Shown one piece after another: positions 44,251-56,580 of a stretch of DNA of 64,000 nt; position 1 is the first letter of the stretch; the number at the start of each line of letters is the position of its first letter. Position numbers and translations under genes: made by a program. The notes under the pieces are model-generated. The model saw nothing but the letters and a program-made list of their open reading frames with translations. It searched no databases and was not told where the DNA came from. Origin of the DNA: Lasiosphaeris hirsuta (lineage: Eukaryota; Ascomycota; Sordariomycetes; Sordariales; Lasiosphaeriaceae); assembly GCA_030549175.1 (NCBI GenBank), contig JAUKUA010000006.1, positions 2,108,001 to 2,172,000 on the forward strand. The letters run 5' to 3'.

Positions 44251-45343
44251 TTACAAAAGCTTGGAGTTCACCCACGCCCACGCCTGCTCCCGCGTGGGCA
44301 GGTGCAGGTCCGCCGCATACTGGACCACAGCCAAGTACAGCGAAAAGAGCAGCATCAGGACAAAGACCGGCGTCGCGAGCCGGTCTACGAGGAATCTTCT
44401 CTTTGCCCTCGCAATGCCCGAATCAAGGGCCGCCTGCATCAGAATCTCGTCCCGCGACGCGCTCGACTTTCTACGCGTGCTCGCCTCACTTTTACCAAAC
44501 TCGAAGAATGCCGTCTCGCGTGGCTGCCCGTGGAACGTACTGGGGCAGAAGCGCCATGCGCCGGCATACCTCCTAGACACTATATGATCTACAAGATAAG
44601 GTACCAGCCGAAAAGGAAGCTCCGGGAACTGGATCTTCTCCCCGTCCACCGGCAAGGTACTGTCCTGACAACCGAGGACTAGCGGGCCGATTCTGAACCA
44701 CGTCAGTCCCCGATTCAAGAGCAATAGTTAATGCCTGTTGGACTTACCGGAAAGGATCCGTCGTGCCCTCGGCCTCGTCATGCAGTGCTTTGTAGCATGT
44801 CATGATGGCCTCCTCGCTCAGCTTTCCACTGAGTTCAAGAAGACTGGGGATCTCGTCGTGCAGATGCTGCTCCAGCGGCACTGCCAAATCCTGGATTCTG
44901 GCTCTCAACGCAGCGGCATCGAGGCGCGCAGCGCCGGACTTAACCTCGTCGACGTAGCGCCGCAGAGCGTGCAGCGGCACATCGAAGGCGCGATGTTGCT
45001 CCACGTTGTGCGTCATCAGCCCCGGCGTTCCAGACTGGGCCTCCAGCATGGGGAAGAATATGTTCTCCTCGCATTGGTGGTGGTTGTCCAGAAAGGCAAT
45101 GGCAAAGGTCGCAAAGGTCATGAAGTCGGCGACATCCTTCGTCTTGGAAGGGTCGACAACACCCGCCTGTGCGTAGATGGCATTGAAGGCGCGAAAGATG
45201 GTATTGTGGGTCAGAGCCATCAGCCGGGCGACACGCACGGCATGGTGGGTGCTGGGGAGGGATGGAGCGTAAACATGGTGAGACGTTGTGGTGATGAGCG
45301 AGAAGGGCCGCTCCGGCCACCTTTGCGGAAACGACCTGGCCAT
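44251..45343 (-). CDS. Hemerythrin-like (HHE) domain protein with C-terminal membrane segment
   Basis: Predicted 345-residue protein. Exon 1 is 45343-44748 and exon 2 is 44692-44251, in phase (junction DPFR/IGPLVLG). Residues about 25-200 form a hemerythrin-like four-helix bundle. Metal-ligand candidates are SHH near residue 25, LTHNTIFRAFNAIYAQ, NHHQCEENIFFPMLE, NVEQHRAFD and LEQHLHDEIPSLLE, the H-HxxxE-H-HxxxD/E order of a di-iron site. The C-terminal part holds a Ser/Arg-rich linker and one predicted helix (LATPVFVLMLLFSLYLAVVQY) that would anchor the domain to a membrane. Fungal HHE proteins are poorly characterised; iron or oxygen sensing, or redox, is possible. The ATG at 45343 gives MARSFPQRW. 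It lies between P450 B and the ABC transporter. Confidence 0.82.
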
Positions 45344-47885
45344 TTTCTCAGAATCTGGTGGGCAATGGGGCCCAGTGTGACGGAGGAGTGAGCTGCGTCG
45401 TTCGTCGGCACTAAGTACCCTTTGGTGTGTGCTTCGAGGCGCTTGGGTGCTGCAGCTTGTACGAATCGGGAGCTGTTCCAATGGAAGTAAATTATAGCAG
45501 TCCAATAGCAATCCCGCGCTGGGACAAGATGAGGAGAGGCCGAGCTGAATCAACCCAAAGTTCCGTTCGAATGACCTGCTTGTTGCTGTCTCTGAACATG
45601 TCTCGGATGGTCGAATGCCAGGTGTGTCTCGGTCCAAGACACAGTTCCATATCGTGCCCGGAAGGCTCCTCTTCCCCGCACCCACCTATAGAAGCTATAG
45701 AAGCTGGTCATGCCATCCTTCGGCGATGGCCTAGCACCTCACCGTGGCCCAATCGGCAGGCTCGCCATGGACGCAGCCCGCTCCAGGGCTCTGGCCTGGC
45801 TGGGCCTCTCAGACGTGAATGGCGCCTTCCCCAAAGCCACGGGCGCTGGGGCCTAGTAAGCCGAATGGACCAGGTGTGATTGATTCTTCGGCGCATGCTT
45901 ATCGAGTCTCATCTGCGAGCACATATCCTGCTGTGCGTTGGTTTGCCCTGGTGTGTGTGCCCTGATGTTCCCTCCTGGCGATAAGTTGCAGCTGAGGCGC
46001 GGACACCTGCAAGCCACCACGAGCGCTACCAGGATTGACTGGGGGGGGGGGGGGTATGGACTGGGATGGTACCCCCCAGCATACCTGCCCTGGGCGAATC
46101 AAAACAATAAAATGCCAATTCGCGCAACCATCCCTGCCGCGACCCACGACCCCCTCTCGCCCGTCACCAGCCATCCTCCCCTCTCGCTGATTTGCTGACG
46201 TGGCATGGGTTCGGCTTCGAGAGCCTTCCTCATCAGCTGTTCCTGCACCCACCCAGACACCATTTCGAGAGTCCAGTGGGTAGTAGATATGGCACTGGCC
46301 GAATCCAACCAACGCGACATCATCAAGAAATACTTTTGGTTTCGAGTGTCGGTGAGGCGCTGGACACCCCCCCCCCCGTCCGCTCCTCCCTTGCCCCCGT
46401 CGTTTCCATCCTCGGTCTCCCCCTCCTTCTCCCCAGCATCTAACCCATTTCTCTCCACACGCCAGTACTCCACACTGACGGGTACTGATCCATCCCGCAC
46501 CTCGTAGATTTCCCAATCGCTGGCACCTATCTTTTATTTTTGCACCCTCGCGACGGGGGCGATGCAATTGGTTACCAGCGACCGTACAAGCTCGGAAGTT
46601 GGGTGTTCCGGTAAGCTGGACCCGGCTTGAGCCTCATGTTTCTTTGTCGTTGGCAGCGAAGAATAACTCAGGATTGCTTGAACGCGATCTATGTAGATCC
46701 CGTACCAAGTCCATGTTTTGAATGTCACCTCATCCAGCAGCGGTTCAGCACCATGCGCCGTCCTCCAATAATGAAATGGGATGCGTGTGGGTGCCCGTGG
46801 CTGATGCCACCCGAGCACCCGTTCAAGCCGTCCAACCCCCCAGGGCGACCCCAGGCCGGCCTGGAGTCCACGACTGGGCAAGATGCCTGCGAGGATACCC
46901 AGTCCCTCGCTGCGCTCTAACCCGCGCCTCCCGCTCCAACCCCCAGGCACTCTGCAAATGGCGTTTACCGCAAGACTATGGGGATAGGGAGCCTGAGGAT
47001 GGCGGCTTGAGACCTGGAGAGAAGGAAACCTTGGCAGGCAAAACGACACCAAGCCAGCTGCAACCCTACTGCATGGCTGCAGAGCTCCTACACTCGCACC
47101 CCTGGGCCGTGGGCTCTCACAAGTTCTTGCCTCAGCCCGAGTCGCCGTACCCTCCTGGCGTTCTCTTGGGCTCCTCTTGGCCTCGCTCCTGGCTAGAGCA
47201 TGTCCCGGATGCAATTATCATTCGCCGGCCCCCCTCCTGCACGCATCTACCGCCGCGCAGCAGCTTGACTTGGGCCAAAACTTGCAAGTTCCGCTCCCAA
47301 CTCAGCACGCGAAATGCGCCGAGGAGATGCCCTCCTCAGACCGCTCCTCGATCCTCGATTCTCGTCTTCCACTGCCAGTCTGCAAGACGAGAGCCCGAGG
47401 CAGACCTACGACCTCGCCATTCGCCCGTCTAGGTACTCGGCCTCGTCACCACCGACCTAGCCTGGACAACCTTTACGTGAAGGTGTGTCCGTAGACAAGA
47501 CTTGCTGCACACTTATCTTGACGTTACCCGACGCCGCGGAACCGACCCTAATCGAGCCCGAGGTGAGGCCGCCTGACCGGTCCACCGGCCAGATAATACC
47601 ACCCCAATCAACTGACCTTCCGAACTCGGACCAGCCGGGCAACAACTCAAACCACGGGCCAGCTGGGATTCGCGGTTGACCTCAGTCGCCGAAGGTGAGG
47701 AGTGAGGTCGCAGAGGCGCATGACGCTTTGGAAGGCCCCCAATTTAGCTCGCTCGAGCCCAGCGGCTACCATTCTCCGCACTCCGCTCCCCCATTGACTC
47801 TCAGTTGTGTGTATTTATGCAACTAACCTTATTGGCCTCGTCTCTAGCGGTTCGGCACTTGAGCTTGAAGTAAGGGGTGTCAACA
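45344..47885. other. Long divergent promoter region, no gene seen
   Basis: The HHE gene (leftward) and the ABC transporter (rightward) diverge from this 2.5 kb. It contains a run of 14 G (46041-46054) and a run of 11 C (46367-46377). Open stretches have no recognised domain. It may carry shared regulation; no binding site is assigned. Confidence 0.45.
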
Positions 47886-50800
47886 ATGGACGTCATCGAG
47901 CCCAGCTTGGAGAAAGGGGCGGCAGTGAGTGAGAAGTCTAAGCTAGGAGATGCAAAGACCACCAACACAACTGGTTCGACGAGTGACTTGAGTGTTCATG
48001 TCAACCCAGAGCCCGAAAACCCCTTTTCAGACGTAGTCAGGAACCCTCAGCTAGACCCCCTCAACCCAGCTTTCAACATTCGCGCCTGGCTCGCCAACCT
48101 CACCCACTTCACCTCCCACCACGGCGCTACCGCATACCCGCACCAGCAGTTCGGCGTGTGCTTCCGCAACCTTGCCGTCTCGGGCTACGGCACACCCACC
48201 GACTACCAAAAGACCGTCTCCAACAGCATCCTCTCGGTCAGCGCCCTCTTCCGATGGCTATCCGGATCCGGTGCGCGCAAGATCCCAATCCTCCGGGATT
48301 TTGAGGGCCTCGTCCAAGCCGGCGAGATGCTGCTGGTACTGGGACGGCCCGGCAGCGGCTGCTCAACCCTGCTCAAGACGATCTCAGGCGACGTCCACGG
48401 CTTATTGGTTGAAGAAGGCTCGCATCTCAACTACCAAGGCGTTCCGCCTGACCAGATGCGCGCCCAGTTCCGCGGCGAGGCTATCTACATGGCCGAGCAC
48501 GACGTGCACTTCCCGCAGTTGACCGTCAACCAGACGCTGTCGTTCGCCGCCAGGGCACGCGCACCACCGGACGGTATTTTCCCGGGTGTCACGCGAGCGT
48601 CGTTCGCAGAGAGGCTGAAGGATGTTGCTCTTGCGGCGTTTGGGCTGGTGCAGGTTGCTAACACGAATGTCGGCAATGAGTTGATCAAGGGCGTCTCCGG
48701 AGGTGAGCGCAAGAGGGTCAGCATTGCGGAGGCCATGTTGAGCGGGAGCTCCCTTCAGTGTTGGGACAACAGCACCCGCGGGCTGGACAGTGCGAATGCC
48801 ATCGAGTTTTGCAAGACACTAAAGGTCTCGGCCGAGCTGGCTGGTGCGGCGACCTTTGTGGCACTGTATCAGGCCCCGCAGGCTGCATATGATGTGAGTT
48901 GTCGTCGTCTTTGTCCGGGTTTTTGGTTGGACGCTAAACGTGGACAGGCGTTTGACAAAGTAACACTTCTCTATGAAGGGAGGCAGATTTACTTTGGACC
49001 CTCTTCTGAAGCAGCCGCTTATTTCGAGGGACTTGGATTCGAGCGGGCGCCGCGACAGACGACACCCGATTTCCTCACCAGTGTGACTAGCTCCGAGCGT
49101 CGCATCAGGGTTGGGTCTGAGAAATCAGTGCCCAAGACGCCTGATGATTTCGTCCAGAGATGGAAGAGCAGTTCGGCGAGTAAGAGTCTCGGTGATGACT
49201 TGCAGAAGTTTGATGAGACGTACCCGGCAGGGGGGCCCAGCGTCAGGCAATTGCTCGATGCGAAGCACTTTCGGCAAACAAGCACCCAGTAGGTTCCGAT
49301 TGCTGCGCTGACTCGAGGCCATTGTTGCTAATTCATACAGAAACCCCGAGTCGCCGTACGTGTTGTCGTTCCTCCAGCAAGTTTCACTTTGTGTACAGAG
49401 GGGCTTTCAGCGGCTCCGACGGGATGCCACGATAACCATCACGGGCGTTGTTGTCAACTCGTTACTGGCACTCGTTGTGGGGAGTGCCTTTTATGATCTT
49501 GATGAGACGACAAACAGTTTCTACGGCCGCGGCGTGCTGATCTTCCTGTCGCTGCTACTCAACGCGTTTGCTAGTGCCATGGAGGTATGTAGGAGCTGGC
49601 ACCAAGTGTACCTTTTGTCCGTTCTCTAACAACATCAGATTCTCCTCCTCTACGCCGCGCGCCCCATCGTCGAAAAGCACGTCCGCTACGCCTTCCACCA
49701 CCCCTCGGCCGAGGCCATGGCCGGTCTAGTGACTGACATGCCCTACAAGGTCGGCAACGCCATCTTCTTCAATCTCGTGCTTTACTTCATGACCAACCTC
49801 CGCCGCACCCCCGCCGCCTTCTTCACCTTCCTCCTCTTCTCATTCTGCACCACGCTGTGCATGTCGCACATGTACCGTACTTTTGGCGCACTGAGCAGGA
49901 CTCTAGTGCAGGCTCTCGTCCCAGTCGCGTTGATCATCCTGGCTTTAATTTTGTACACGGGCTTCACCACACCAGTCGGCAGCATGGTGCCGTGGTTTGG
50001 ATGGATCCGATTCGTCAATCCAATCGCGTACGCCTTTGAGAGCTTGATGGTGAATGAGTTTTGGGATCGGTCATTTGACTGCGCTGCGTTTGTCCCGCAG
50101 GGTCCGAGCTATAACAACTTGGATCCCTTGAACCACATATGCAGCGTTGTTGGCGCAAAAACTGGGTTGAACTTTGTATCTGGGGAGGACTATCTGAGGC
50201 TGAGCTTTGGGTATGAGAAAGCTCATCAATGGCGGTATGTCGAAACTTGCAATGTTTAACCTGAGTGGAAGTGGTTTACTGACAGCAACAGGAACTTTGG
50301 CATCTTGGTCGCATTCACCATCTTCTATCTCGGGACGTATATTGTTGCCGCTGAAGTCATCTCGGCCAAGAGATCCAAAGGAGAAGTTCTCGTGTTTCGC
50401 CGGGGCTACGGTCTTATGGCGACGGCTTCCGATGTCGAGAGCTCGAGTGAGCCCTCGACCAAAGGCTCCGAGTTGGCTACCGAAGTGCCAGACATCCCAT
50501 CCATCGAGAAGCACACTTCGGTGTTTCACTGGAGGGATATCTGCTTTGATATCACGGTCAACAAAGAGAAGAAGCGCATCCTGGACCACGTGGACGGCTG
50601 GATCAAGCCAGGGACCGTAACGGCCTTGATTGTGAGTCTGGTCGTATCGGCATTTCCTTCTGCGCCGGCTAACATCCCAACCAGGGACCCTCCGGCGCTG
50701 GCAAAACCAGCCTGCTAGACGTGCTCGCCACACGCACCACCATCGGCGTGGTATCTGGCGACGTCTTTGTCAACGGCTCTCTCCGCGACACGTCGTTTCA

Positions 50801-52735
50801 GCGCAAGACAGGCTATGCCCAGCAATTCGACCTGCATTTGGCGACTGCCACGGTTAGGGAGTCGCTCCAGTTCAGTGCGCTGATGCGGCAGCCTGCATCG
50901 GCCACCAAGAAGGAAAAGCTTGACTACGTCGAGGAAGTGATCAAACTTCTGGGCATGGGAGAGTATGCCGAGGCAGTCGTTGGCATCCCAGGAGAAGGTG
51001 CGTCACCAGCGTCGTTGAAAGAAACATGTCAGCTGACAAAAACAGGCCTCAACGTTGAGCAACGCAAGCGACTCACGATCGGTGTCGAGCTCGCTGCCCG
51101 GCCACAGCTCCTCATCTTCCTCGACGAGCCAACTTCCGGCCTTGACAGCCAGACAGCTTGGTCGATTCTAGACCTCCTCACCACTCTCAAGCAGCACGGC
51201 CAAGCAGTCCTGTGTACCATCCATCAGCCGTCAGCCCCCCTGTTCCAGCGTTTTGACCGGCTGCTCTTCCTCGCCCCGAATGGCAGACCGGCCTACTTTG
51301 GTGACATTGGCGCCGGGTGTAAGACACTGACGAGCTACTTTGAGCGGAACGGCGCCAAGCCATGTCCTGGGGACGGGAACCCCGCCGAGTGGCTCATGGA
51401 GACAATCGGCTGCGCTCCCGGCTCACACAGCGATATCGACTGGCCGGCAGTTTGGCGCGAAAGCTCCGAGCTTGATACGATGGAGGCAAACCTCTCCGAA
51501 AAAGGCCAGGCTACCGCGACAACAACTCACAACGGCCCGGAATACTGGGAGTTTGCCGCTCCCTATCATGTTCAGCTGTGGGAGTGCACCAAGCGCGTCA
51601 ACGCGCAGTACTGGCGGTCGCCGTCGTACATCTACTCGAAGATTGCGCTCACAACTCTGACCGTAAGCTCTACCTATCATCCGCGCTCCTGTGGCTGGGG
51701 GCTTACAATGAAATAGTCCCTCTTCCTCGGCCTCGCCTTTTACATGTCCGACAACACGATCCAAGGTCTCCAAAACCAGTCCTTCAGCATCTTTATGCTT
51801 TTGTAAGCCCCCTCCCCCACCCCCCCCCCCCCTTACACGCTGGGACGGCCCATCCTAACCCTGCCCAGAACAATCTTCCCGAACTTCGTCCCCCAGATCC
51901 TCCCCAACTTCGTCGCCCAGCGCGACCTGTACGAGGCGCGCGAGCGGCCCTCCAAGGTGTACTCGTGGCCCGTCTTCCTAGTGTCCAACATGGCGACGGA
52001 GCTAGCGTGGAACACGCTCATGTCAGTCTTTATGTTTGTCGTGTGGTACTACCCGATCGGCTTCTACCGCAACGCCACCGCGACCGACACGGTGACGGAG
52101 CGGGGCGCGCTCATGTTTCTGTTGCTCTGGGTGTTTCTGATGTTCACAACCACGTTTGGGTACCTGATCCAGGCGGCCATCGAGACAGCCGAGGCGGCGG
52201 GGAACGCGGCGAGCGGGTTGTTTACATTTTGGTTGGTGTTTTGCGGGTGAGTGATCCCTGTCCATCCGTAAATTTGTCCGTAGCTAACCTGGTGCACTCA
52301 AGAGTCCTCGTGAGCCCCACGGCCATGCCAGGGTTCTGGAAGTTCATGTACTACCTCTCGCCCTTCACCTACCTCGTCAGCGCCGTGCTCTCAGTCGGAC
52401 TGTCGCAGAGCGAGGCGCGCTGTTCCGACATTGAGCTGCTCAGCTTCGATTCGGGCAACGGGACCTGCGGCGCGTTCATGGCGCCGTACATCACGACGCA
52501 GGGCGGATACCTGGTTGATAGCCGGGCGACCGGGCTGTGTGAGTATTGCCCGGTGGAGCAGACGGATGTGTTTTTAGAGTTTCTCGGCATCCGTTACGCG
52601 GACCGCTGGCGCAACTTTGGCATTCTCTGGGCGTACACCGTGTTCAACGCCGCTGCCGCTGTTTTGGTGTACTGGCTGGCGAGGGTACCGAAGGGGAGCA
52701 AGAAAGAGGGCAAAGTTGCGGTGGTCAAGGGATAG
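47886..52735 (+). CDS. PDR-type (ABCG) full-size ABC transporter
   Basis: Predicted 1451-residue plasma-membrane exporter in the reverse order (NBD-TMD)2. Ten exons join in phase; introns are 48894-48947, 49289-49340, 49585-49638, 50235-50291, 50632-50684, 50998-51045, 51663-51716, 51803-51868 and 52247-52302. NBD1 has the degenerate PDR Walker [13 protein letters not shown], signature [13 protein letters not shown] and Walker B end [17 protein letters not shown]2 has [12 protein letters not shown], the degenerate signature [15 protein letters not shown] and [18 protein letters not shown]. Each half is followed by about six membrane helices, and [17 protein letters not shown] sits in the last outer loop. 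These pumps export drugs, azoles, steroids and fungal metabolites. Complete, no frame breaks. Tail-to-tail with the GMC oxidoreductase, 133 bases apart. A C run lies in intron 8. Confidence 0.95.
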
Positions 52736-52868
52736 AGACATGCTACATTTAGTTAGACTGTCGCGAATCGCATAGCAGGTATATCCGGCATAGAAGCGAA
52801 TAAATGATAGGGGTTTTATGTAAAAGTCTAAAACACATCCTGCATATAAGTATACCATATAGATCGAA

Positions 52869-54930
52869 TCACCTCCGATCGGCCCACTCCTCCTTGAGAA
52901 AGTCGGCACACCTCTCGGCAACCATGACCGTCGGCGCCATGGTATGCGCGCTGGGAATCTTGGGGAACACGCTCGCATCCGCAATCCTCAGGTTCTTGAT
53001 GCCATGCACCCGAAGCCGTTGGTCGACCACGCCGTCATCGGGGCCCCGCGACATGCGGGCGGTGCAGCTAAAGTGCAAGCTCGACGAGCAGATGCGCTTG
53101 ATGTACTCGTCGATCTCGCCGTCCGACACGGTGCGCCAGTTCTGCTTGTAAACCTTTTCCTGCTGCTTCTGGGTGTCCTTGTCAGAGTACCCCGGCGCCG
53201 CCGCTGCCGAGGGCACTTGGCCACCGGGGACGGGGGTGGGAAGGCCCGGCGCGGGTTTCTTTGCGGCCTTGGTGCCCTCGCGCGGCTTGCCGCAGACGGA
53301 GTCGAGGTAGGCCAGGTCCATGCCGGGCGCGAAGGTGAGGGGCGCGGGGTGGGGGTAGCCGGACGAGGTGAAGTTCTCGGCCAGGTGCATGGTGAAGCGG
53401 ATGGCCTTGCGCATCACGGCCATGTCGCGCGGGTCAGTAATCATGGGATAGCACACGCGCGGCTGGGCGAGGGGGTCGCCGGACGCGAGCTCGATGCGGC
53501 CGTGGGAGTAGGGTTGGACCAGGGTCGTGTACCACGACATGAGGGTCTTGTCGGGCACGGCCTGGTTGAGGCAGTTGATGGGTGTGATCATGATCTCGAC
53601 GTCGGGGATGTTGCGCGGCTGCGAGGCGTCCATGGTGCTGCGGCCCGAGGCGTCGACGTGGGTGACGGTCATGGTCCTGTCGTCGATGGCGGTGCTGCGC
53701 ACCCAGATGCTCTTGGGGGTCGAGCTCTGGGCAAGCAGGCCGGTGCCGAAGAAGAGGTAGAGGATCAGGTTCCACAGGACCCCGAACAAGGTCTCGATTA
53801 CGTGCAGGGTGTCTTTTCGGGGGACCTCGTTCATGATAGGCACGGATGTGTGATCGAACAGGTTTCTCCCGACCTGGTCGAGCTCCCGGCGAACGGGGAT
53901 TCCGAGCGGCTCGAGCTGGTCCCTCGGTCCGATGCCGCTGCTCAGTGTTAGCACACGGGCCGGGATTTCGGACTTGGGTGTGATCCCCTACCTGAGCATC
54001 AGCAACTGTGGCGTGCACACGGTACCGGAGCAGATGATGACCTCCCGGCGTGCCTTTACGATGGGATAGTCACGGTTCGCCAACCGGAGCCCAACAGACT
54101 TGATTTGGACTCCGACGACGCGGTCGGCTTCATGATTCAAAATCAACTTTGTCGCAACGACACCCGTGCACACAGACAGATGCGACTGTCGCTCGATGGC
54201 AATACGACGGTTGAGCCACGCGCGGTAGGCCGATAGACGATTCCCCCGGGCATCAAAAGTTTGGTCGAGATTAAAGCACCCCTGGGCGCTTGCAGCTGGG
54301 TCGTTCAAGTCGCGCTCCACAGGCAGTCCGACAGCCTTGGAGGCAATCTCGGTGTATGGGAGACAGCCCAGGACGGTATGGGTGGCCCTGTTCACGATGG
54401 GCCCTTCGTGTCCGCGATGCGGTGCATCGGGATAATGGGTGGCGTTCTCGCTCTTGCGAAAGTAGGGCTCGACCTTGTCCCAGCTCCAGTCGGCCAGACC
54501 CCGGTCCCAGGCCCACTCGTTGAAACCGCCGGGGATGCCTCGCGTCAGCAGCATGCCGTTGATGCGCGTGGCGCCGCCTACACCTTCGGCGGTCCAGATC
54601 TCGGCCTGCCGGTCACTCATGTGCCGGATGGGCTCCGAGAGGCGCATGACGGCTTGCAGTCCGGGGAAGCGGAAATTCTGCGAGGCGAGCGGGATGCGAC
54701 TGAGGAAGCTGTCGTCGACGCGTCCCTTCTCGAGCACCAGCACGGACACCGACGGGTCCTCGGAGAGACGCGACGCGAGCACACATCCCGACGTGCCGCC
54801 TGCGGGAGTCAGTTGCGACTCTCGGGAAAGGGGATGATTGGTACTCACCGCCGACGATGATGTAGTCGAACGTCTCGCCGTCGACATCCGCCGCGCGAAG
54901 CTCGGGATACGGGGCGTCGAAGGGCCACAT
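52869..54930 (-). CDS. GMC-family FAD oxidoreductase
   Basis: Predicted 653-residue flavoprotein of the glucose-methanol-choline family. Exons 54930-54849, 54799-53992 and 53940-52869 join in phase. The FAD-binding N-terminus FDYIIVGGGTSGCVLASRL is rebuilt only by splicing out the 49-base first intron. GMC signature 1 is in WTAEGVGGATRINGMLLTRG. Signature 2 is VIICSGTVCTPQLLMLSSGIG. The C-terminal block NLRIADASVFPKIPSAHTMAPTVM carries one active-site His, and the other is probably in LHFSCTARM, where most members have HPxGTCRMG. A Pro/Gly/Ala-rich insert (about residues 530-560) precedes it. No secretion signal, so probably intracellular. It may oxidise an alcohol on the cluster product. Confidence 0.9.
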
Positions 54931-55640
54931 GATTCGGATGCAGCAGGCGCATAAGGCGCGTGTCAAGGTAGATAGATGGAACACGGGATATTTTTACAGT
55001 CTTGCAGCCGAAGCTATGTTGTTGAATCTGCCGCAAGCTGATGTGGAGGTCGGAAAGAAAGGAAAAGAAAATGGCGCTGATGAAACATGAAACCCGATAA
55101 GCTGACAGGTCCAGCCTCCTACGGTCCAACGGACTTTCCTTCCTTGTAATTAATCTTTTACACTAGTGTAGCCCTGCAACTTCCAATTATCGAATCCGAG
55201 AATGAGAAGGATCGTTGCACGATGCTACCAAACGAGACCAATCGCATCCGCTCAGTGGTCCAATGTCTCTCGTCAGATTATCCTGGTAGATGCATATTCT
55301 TCTAGGTGCATTCCCAGTCGCTAGTGCCTTCGTGCAACATCCACGACCTGTGAGACACAGGCAAGTCTTTGTTCAGCGCTGTGGCGGAAACACCCAAGTC
55401 TTTATGAGTCCGCCATCTAAGAACGACTCGGCGCTTACAAGCCTGTCAGGGACGTCTGTAAAGAACTTTGGACATCGGGGAGTTACCGATGTGCTGCTGC
55501 AATGTGACAACCGTCTGGATGCAAAAAGTGTGCGACGGCGATATGTACAGCTACTCTGGGAAAGTGACAACTGGCGGCTACTGCTGACTAATCAACCTAC
55601 ATGAGCGCTAATTCGAAACGTTCCCCAAAAACAGACATCA
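54931..55640. other. Intergenic, no gene seen
   Basis: Promoter side of the GMC gene and upstream flank of the tRNA genes. No supported feature. Confidence 0.5.
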
Positions 55641-55725
55641 GGGATTGTAGTATAGTGGTCAGTACTTCTCGTTGTGGTCATTCACAGCGACCGAGAGGAC
55701 CCAGGTTCGATTCCTGGCAATCCCA
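55641..55725 (+). tRNA. tRNA-His (GTG) with short intron
   Basis: Acceptor GGGATTG pairs with CAATCCC at the 3' end. The D arm reads TAGTATAGTGGTCAGTA. The anticodon stem TCTCG pairs with CGAGA around loop TTGTGGT, giving anticodon GTG. About 13 bases (CATTCACAGCGAC) 3' of the anticodon form an intron. The T arm is CCAGG-TTCGATT-CCTGG. Discriminator A. A CTTTTCCTTTT run follows as a weak Pol III terminator. Confidence 0.9.
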
Positions 55726-56068
55726 CGCTTTTCCTTTTGCCTCCTGCTACTCGTTTTTGGTGATCTGGGATGCTTCCGCTCTTTTTTACGTACTATTAGG
55801 GAAGGACGCAAAGTTGTGGAGAAGGGCCTCAAGAACGTCGCCAGCGGGACAACAGCTGCCTAGAAATACGGACCTTTACAGGTGGACCTGCAGATATTTG
55901 CTGGAGCCCTCCATGGAGAGTTTGTCAGGCCGAGCGGAGTCCAAGCAGGCCCAACGGGGTCTTGTGGAGTCTCCTACCGAGAACAACCTTGGCGCATGCA
56001 AGCGGCAAAGTTGGGCATCCAGGGTCTCGCCCTTACAGCGGGCTGTAACCTTGAGCTCTTCATCAACA
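55726..56068. other. Spacer between two tRNA genes
   Basis: 343 bases with no supported feature. Confidence 0.5.
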
Positions 56069-56165
56069 GGCAACGTGGCCGAGCGGTCTAAGGCGATTGA
56101 CTCGAATACTATTCACTTGAAATCAATTCTCTTCGGAGGCGCATGTTCAAATCATGCCGTTGTCG
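56069..56165 (+). tRNA. tRNA-Ser (CGA) with short intron
   Basis: Type II tRNA. Acceptor GGCAACG pairs with CGTTGTC. The D arm is TGGCCGAGCGGTCTAAGGC. The anticodon stem ATTGA/TCAAT encloses CTCGAA, giving anticodon CGA, followed by an intron of about 15 bases. The long variable arm TTCTCTTCGGAGGC and T arm GCATG-TTCAAAT-CATGC follow. The T loop has TTCAAAT instead of the usual TTCGAAT, so function may be slightly altered. Confidence 0.88.
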
Positions 56166-56198
56166 GTCAAGCACATATCAATCGAAAGATTGAGATCT

Positions 56199-56226
56199 CT
56201 TTTTTTTTTTTTTTTTTCTTTTTTAA
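56199..56226 (+). terminator. T-run, Pol III terminator of tRNA-Ser
   Basis: A run of 18 T starting about 35 bases after the tRNA, followed by CTTTTTT. Confidence 0.6.
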
Positions 56227-56580
56227 AGATCTTGTGTCGTTGGTTCTGCTAGTTGTGTGCGAGCCGATATCAACCTTTAACAACCTTCATGCTGCAAATT
56301 TAGAACTTCAACTGCTGTCCAGATCGTCTGAAGCTAAAAGGTGCTACCGTGTAGCCAGGTAAATAAATTTTCCAGTCATTCATATCAGTACCGTTTTCCT
56401 CTCCAGCGGGTATGCTCCGTCCATCCCCGGTTTTACCAATCACTTAAACTCCATTCTCCAACAAGCCAGACAGCCAAGCCAAGATGCATCGCCGTCGTGC
56501 TGCTCCAGCATAATCTCCTGGTGGGGAAAAAAAAGAAAAAAAAAACACACTCCAAAGACCAAATAACCAAACAAACAACC

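Noticed and set aside
52944..53951. Plus-strand open frame of 335 codons
   Set aside because: Antisense shadow of the GMC oxidoreductase exon 3.
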